From positions 17,044,821-17,108,820 of the forward strand of contig NC_092578.1 in NCBI RefSeq assembly GCF_037975245.1: a stretch of DNA of 64,000 bases, written 5' to 3'. The translations under genes and the position numbers were made by a program. The notes beneath the pieces were generated by a model. The model had not been told where the DNA came from. It made no database searches and saw only the letters and a list, made by a program, of their open reading frames with translations. Below are positions 61,260 through 64,000 of this stretch, in pieces. Source of the stretch: Apostichopus japonicus (taxonomy: Eukaryota; Echinodermata; Holothuroidea; Aspidochirotida; Stichopodidae). The stretch's first letter is position 1. The number at the start of each line of letters is the position of its first letter.

Positions 61260-61670
61260 ATCCGATAATCTCATCCTCTGCGCATGTACTTTATCTGCAG
61301 TGAAGCTGGTTTAAAATACTGAAATTGTTTTGCACTTATCTGATTCTTGTTTCGTATACATTATTGATTTGAACTATCCCTACGAAATGCTGGACTCGCC
61401 TGCTACCACCCTGCTTCCATCTACCTCCGTTCCATCATCTAAGGTCTAAACTTGACTGTGACTATGACCACTAATCCCTCGATAATGCATAATTATACTC
61501 GATTCTCACTTTTCGCTGCACCTGCGGGGAGAGGGGTGGGGCGAATGACAGAAGGGAGGACAGGTGTTTCCCAAAATACTCTTTTGGTTGATACTGGTAA
61601 AATTTCGATAATGTTATTCGATTCTAAAACTTTATCACAATGCATACGTAAACCTTTCCTTTTCAATTTT
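61260..61670. other. Unit F specific stretch
   Basis: About 400 bases absent from the same place in units D and E (near 31000 and 48020). Unidentified; no gene or clear element ends are seen. Confidence 0.35.
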
Positions 61671-61814
61671 TATTTCATTTCTTTTGGTTTTCTCAATATA
61701 CATAAAATATAGGTAGAAAAAGTATGCTTTTTTCCATAAATATAGTATTAAATGTACAAGGAGAAAGGAAGCGGTCACTCTCCAAAAGGAAAAACAAAAG
61801 AAAGAAAACAAAAT

Positions 61815-63213
61815 AACATCAATCGATAAATACGCAAGACCAATGGATTAATACACAAGATCAATGGATCAATACACAAGATCAATAAATTAATACACAA
61901 GATCAATGGATCAATACACAAGATCAATGGATCAATACACAAGATCAATGGATAAATACACAAGATCAATAAATTAATACACAAGATCAATGGATCAATA
62001 CACAAGATCAATGGATCAATACACAAGATCAATGGATTAATACACAAGATCAATGGATCAATACACAAGATCAATAAATTAATACACAAGATCAATGGAT
62101 CAATACACAAGATCAATGGATCAATACACAAGATCAATGGATAAATACACAAGATCAATAAATTAATACACAAGATCAATGGATCAATACACAAGATCAA
62201 TGGATCAATACACAAGATCAATGGATTAATACACAAGATCAATCAATTAATACAAAAGATCAATCAATTAATACACAAGATCAATCAATTAATACACAAG
62301 ATCAATCAATTAATACACAAGATCAATGGATCAATACACAAGATCAATGGATCAATACACAAGATCAATGGATAAATACACAAGATCAATAAATTAATAC
62401 ACAAGATCAATGGATCAATACACAAGATCAATGGATCAATACACAAGATCAATGGATAAATACACAAGATCAATAAATTAATACACAAGATCAATGGATC
62501 AATACACAAGATCAATGGATCAATACACAAGATCAATGGATTAATACACAAGATCAATGGATCAATACACAAGATCAATGGATTAACACACAAGATCAAT
62601 GGATCAATACACAAGATCAATGGATTAATACACAAGATCAATGGATCAATACACAAGATCAATAAATTAATACACAAGATCAATGGATCAATACACAAGA
62701 TCAATGGATCAATACACAAGATCAATGGATTAATACACAAGATCAATCAATTAATACAAAAGATCAATCAATTAATACACAAGATCAATCAATTAATACA
62801 CAAGATCAATCAATTAATACACAAGATCAATGGATCAATACACAAGATCAATGGATCAATACACAAGATCAATGGATAAATACACAAGATCAATAAATTA
62901 ATACACAAGATCAATGGATCAATACACAAGATCAATGGATCAATACACAAGATCAATGGATAAATACACAAGATCAATAAATTAATACACAAGATCAATG
63001 GATCAATACACAAGATCAATGGATCAATACACAAGATCAATGGATTAATACACAAGATCAATGGATCAATACACAAGATCAATGGATTAACACACAAGAT
63101 CAATGGATCAATACACAAGATCAATGGATTAATACACAAGATCAATGGATCAATACACAAGATCAATGGATTAATACACAAGATCAATGGATCAATACAC
63201 AAGATCAATGGAT
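61815..63213. repeat. 21-bp minisatellite with 504-bp higher-order repeat
   Basis: About 66 copies of the unit in 48181-48724, with variants GGATCAA, GGATTAA, AAATTAA and CAATTAA. The rare TACAAAAGAT variant recurs at 62251 and 62755, 504 bases (24 units) apart, and the surrounding variant order repeats at this distance. Open frames on the minus strand repeat in step and are artefacts. Confidence 0.95.
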
Positions 63214-63289
63214 TATATTATGATATTCAATAGCTATTTGAATAATAAGTACTAAGATTCTTTTTAAACGAATGCATGTGAAGCATGAA

Positions 63290-63950
63290 TTTTAATTGTA
63301 ATAAGTATTAGCTCAATAACGTAAGCTCTGTATACTAATACTAGTTCTAGGACGTGGTTTGGCATGTTACCAGTCTGCCTAGTATTATGATTATGTATAT
63401 ATTTATTGTATGTAAAATAACATATGAAACAGGAGGATTATGATTATTAATAGAACGGTAAGCAAAGAGTAGCAATGTGAACATTAATAAGGTCAGCAAA
63501 TTTAAGGAGATTTAAAGAAGCATATTAATTAGCTGGTGTGATCATTGAAGGAAGCAAAAGAAATTGGTCTCTTTTAGAGCTTTTAGAAGTTTCTTGATAT
63601 TAGAATACATTGTACCGGACCAAACTTTCACACAATAAGTGAGATGGGGATGAACAAGAGTAAATTATAAAGAACGAAGATCTTGTCTTGCTTGAAATAG
63701 AGAGACTCCCAACAAATCGTGCAATCTTGGTAGAGATTGAAATAATATAGTTATTCCACATCAAGCCAGAGTCAAATAATAACCCCAAGAAACATTATAT
63801 AACCTACTCTTTTAAGATATTTTCCGTCCATTCATATGTCAAATATCACTTTATTAAAGCTGCTCTTATTAGTTTGAAGAAAGAAAAACACAATATCGCT
63901 AGTCTTATTCTCACATTAAGGTAAAGTTTATTAGCAGAGAACCAAGCCTA
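63290..63950 (-). mobile_element. LINE 3' fragment, unit F
   Basis: The minus strand encodes DSGLMWNNYIISISTKIARF, the same segment as in units D and E, with frame breaks. It marks the place just upstream of coding exon 1 in other units. Confidence 0.7.
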
Positions 63951-64000
63951 GAATTGTGTACGTTGCTTACAAATTGTGTCTTTCATACAATAACATTATA

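Noticed and set aside
48190-63208. Long open frames over the 21-bp arrays, both strands, with seven-residue repeats
   Set aside because: The repeat unit is a multiple of three and lacks stops, so any frame stays open. There is no signal, splice context or non-repeat sequence to support a protein.
48181-63213. CRISPR-like appearance of regular short repeats
   Set aside because: There are no spacers; units are directly adjacent, and the window is eukaryotic.

Overview
This is eukaryotic nuclear DNA from a marine invertebrate. It is AT-rich, its genes have introns with GT-AG boundaries, and it is crowded with DNA transposons, short interspersed elements (SINEs), LINE tails and simple repeats. 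An echinoderm or a related invertebrate deuterostome fits best, given the SAMD3/CIDE-N-like gene, the CR1/L2-like LINE and the tRNA-derived SINEs. That placement is inference; no taxonomic marker gene is present.

The backbone is a tandem array, on the + strand, of a small gene for a secreted protein with a pair of EF-hands. Five complete three-exon copies are visible: A (3548-5663), B (14884-16717), C (23797-26448), D (40866-44787) and E (49728-52385). All keep intron phases 2 and 1 and open frames of 141, 141, 180, 205 and 156 residues. Each starts with a signal peptide of the MAR[IF] type. Each ends with two calcium-binding loops, the second interrupted by intron 2. The segment between differs almost completely between copies C, D and E. 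A and B form one subfamily (type 1); C, D and E form another (type 2).

Layout. 1-2600: broken, spliced retroelement-type integrase gene on the minus strand, outside the array. 3.5-13.0 kb: unit A. 13.0-22.4 kb: unit B, a close duplicate of unit A. 22.4-30.2 kb: unit C. 30.2-47.3 kb: unit D, swollen by a 7.2-kb CACTA-like element carrying a broken CIDE-N/SAMD3-like gene, a 1.2-kb hAT-like element and a 1.1-kb Mutator-like element. 47.3-60.5 kb: unit E, with a 3.9-kb element with long terminal inverted repeats. 60.5-64 kb: the 5' part of a sixth unit whose gene should lie just past the right edge.

Each unit from B on begins with the same module: a conserved block ending in GTAAGT (a possible untranslated first exon), then LINE tails and 21-bp minisatellites in the presumed 5' intron, then coding exon 1 preceded by an acceptor-like site. 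Because the units are paralogous, many insertions can be dated against an empty site elsewhere in the same window. This gives clear target-site duplications for a CACTA-like, two hAT-like, a Mutator-like, three TTAA-type elements and two elements ending in TATGG with 6-bp duplications.

The function of the EF-hand proteins is not known to me. Their architecture fits a lineage-specific family of secreted calcium-binding proteins evolving by tandem duplication and exchange of the N-terminal half of the mature protein.
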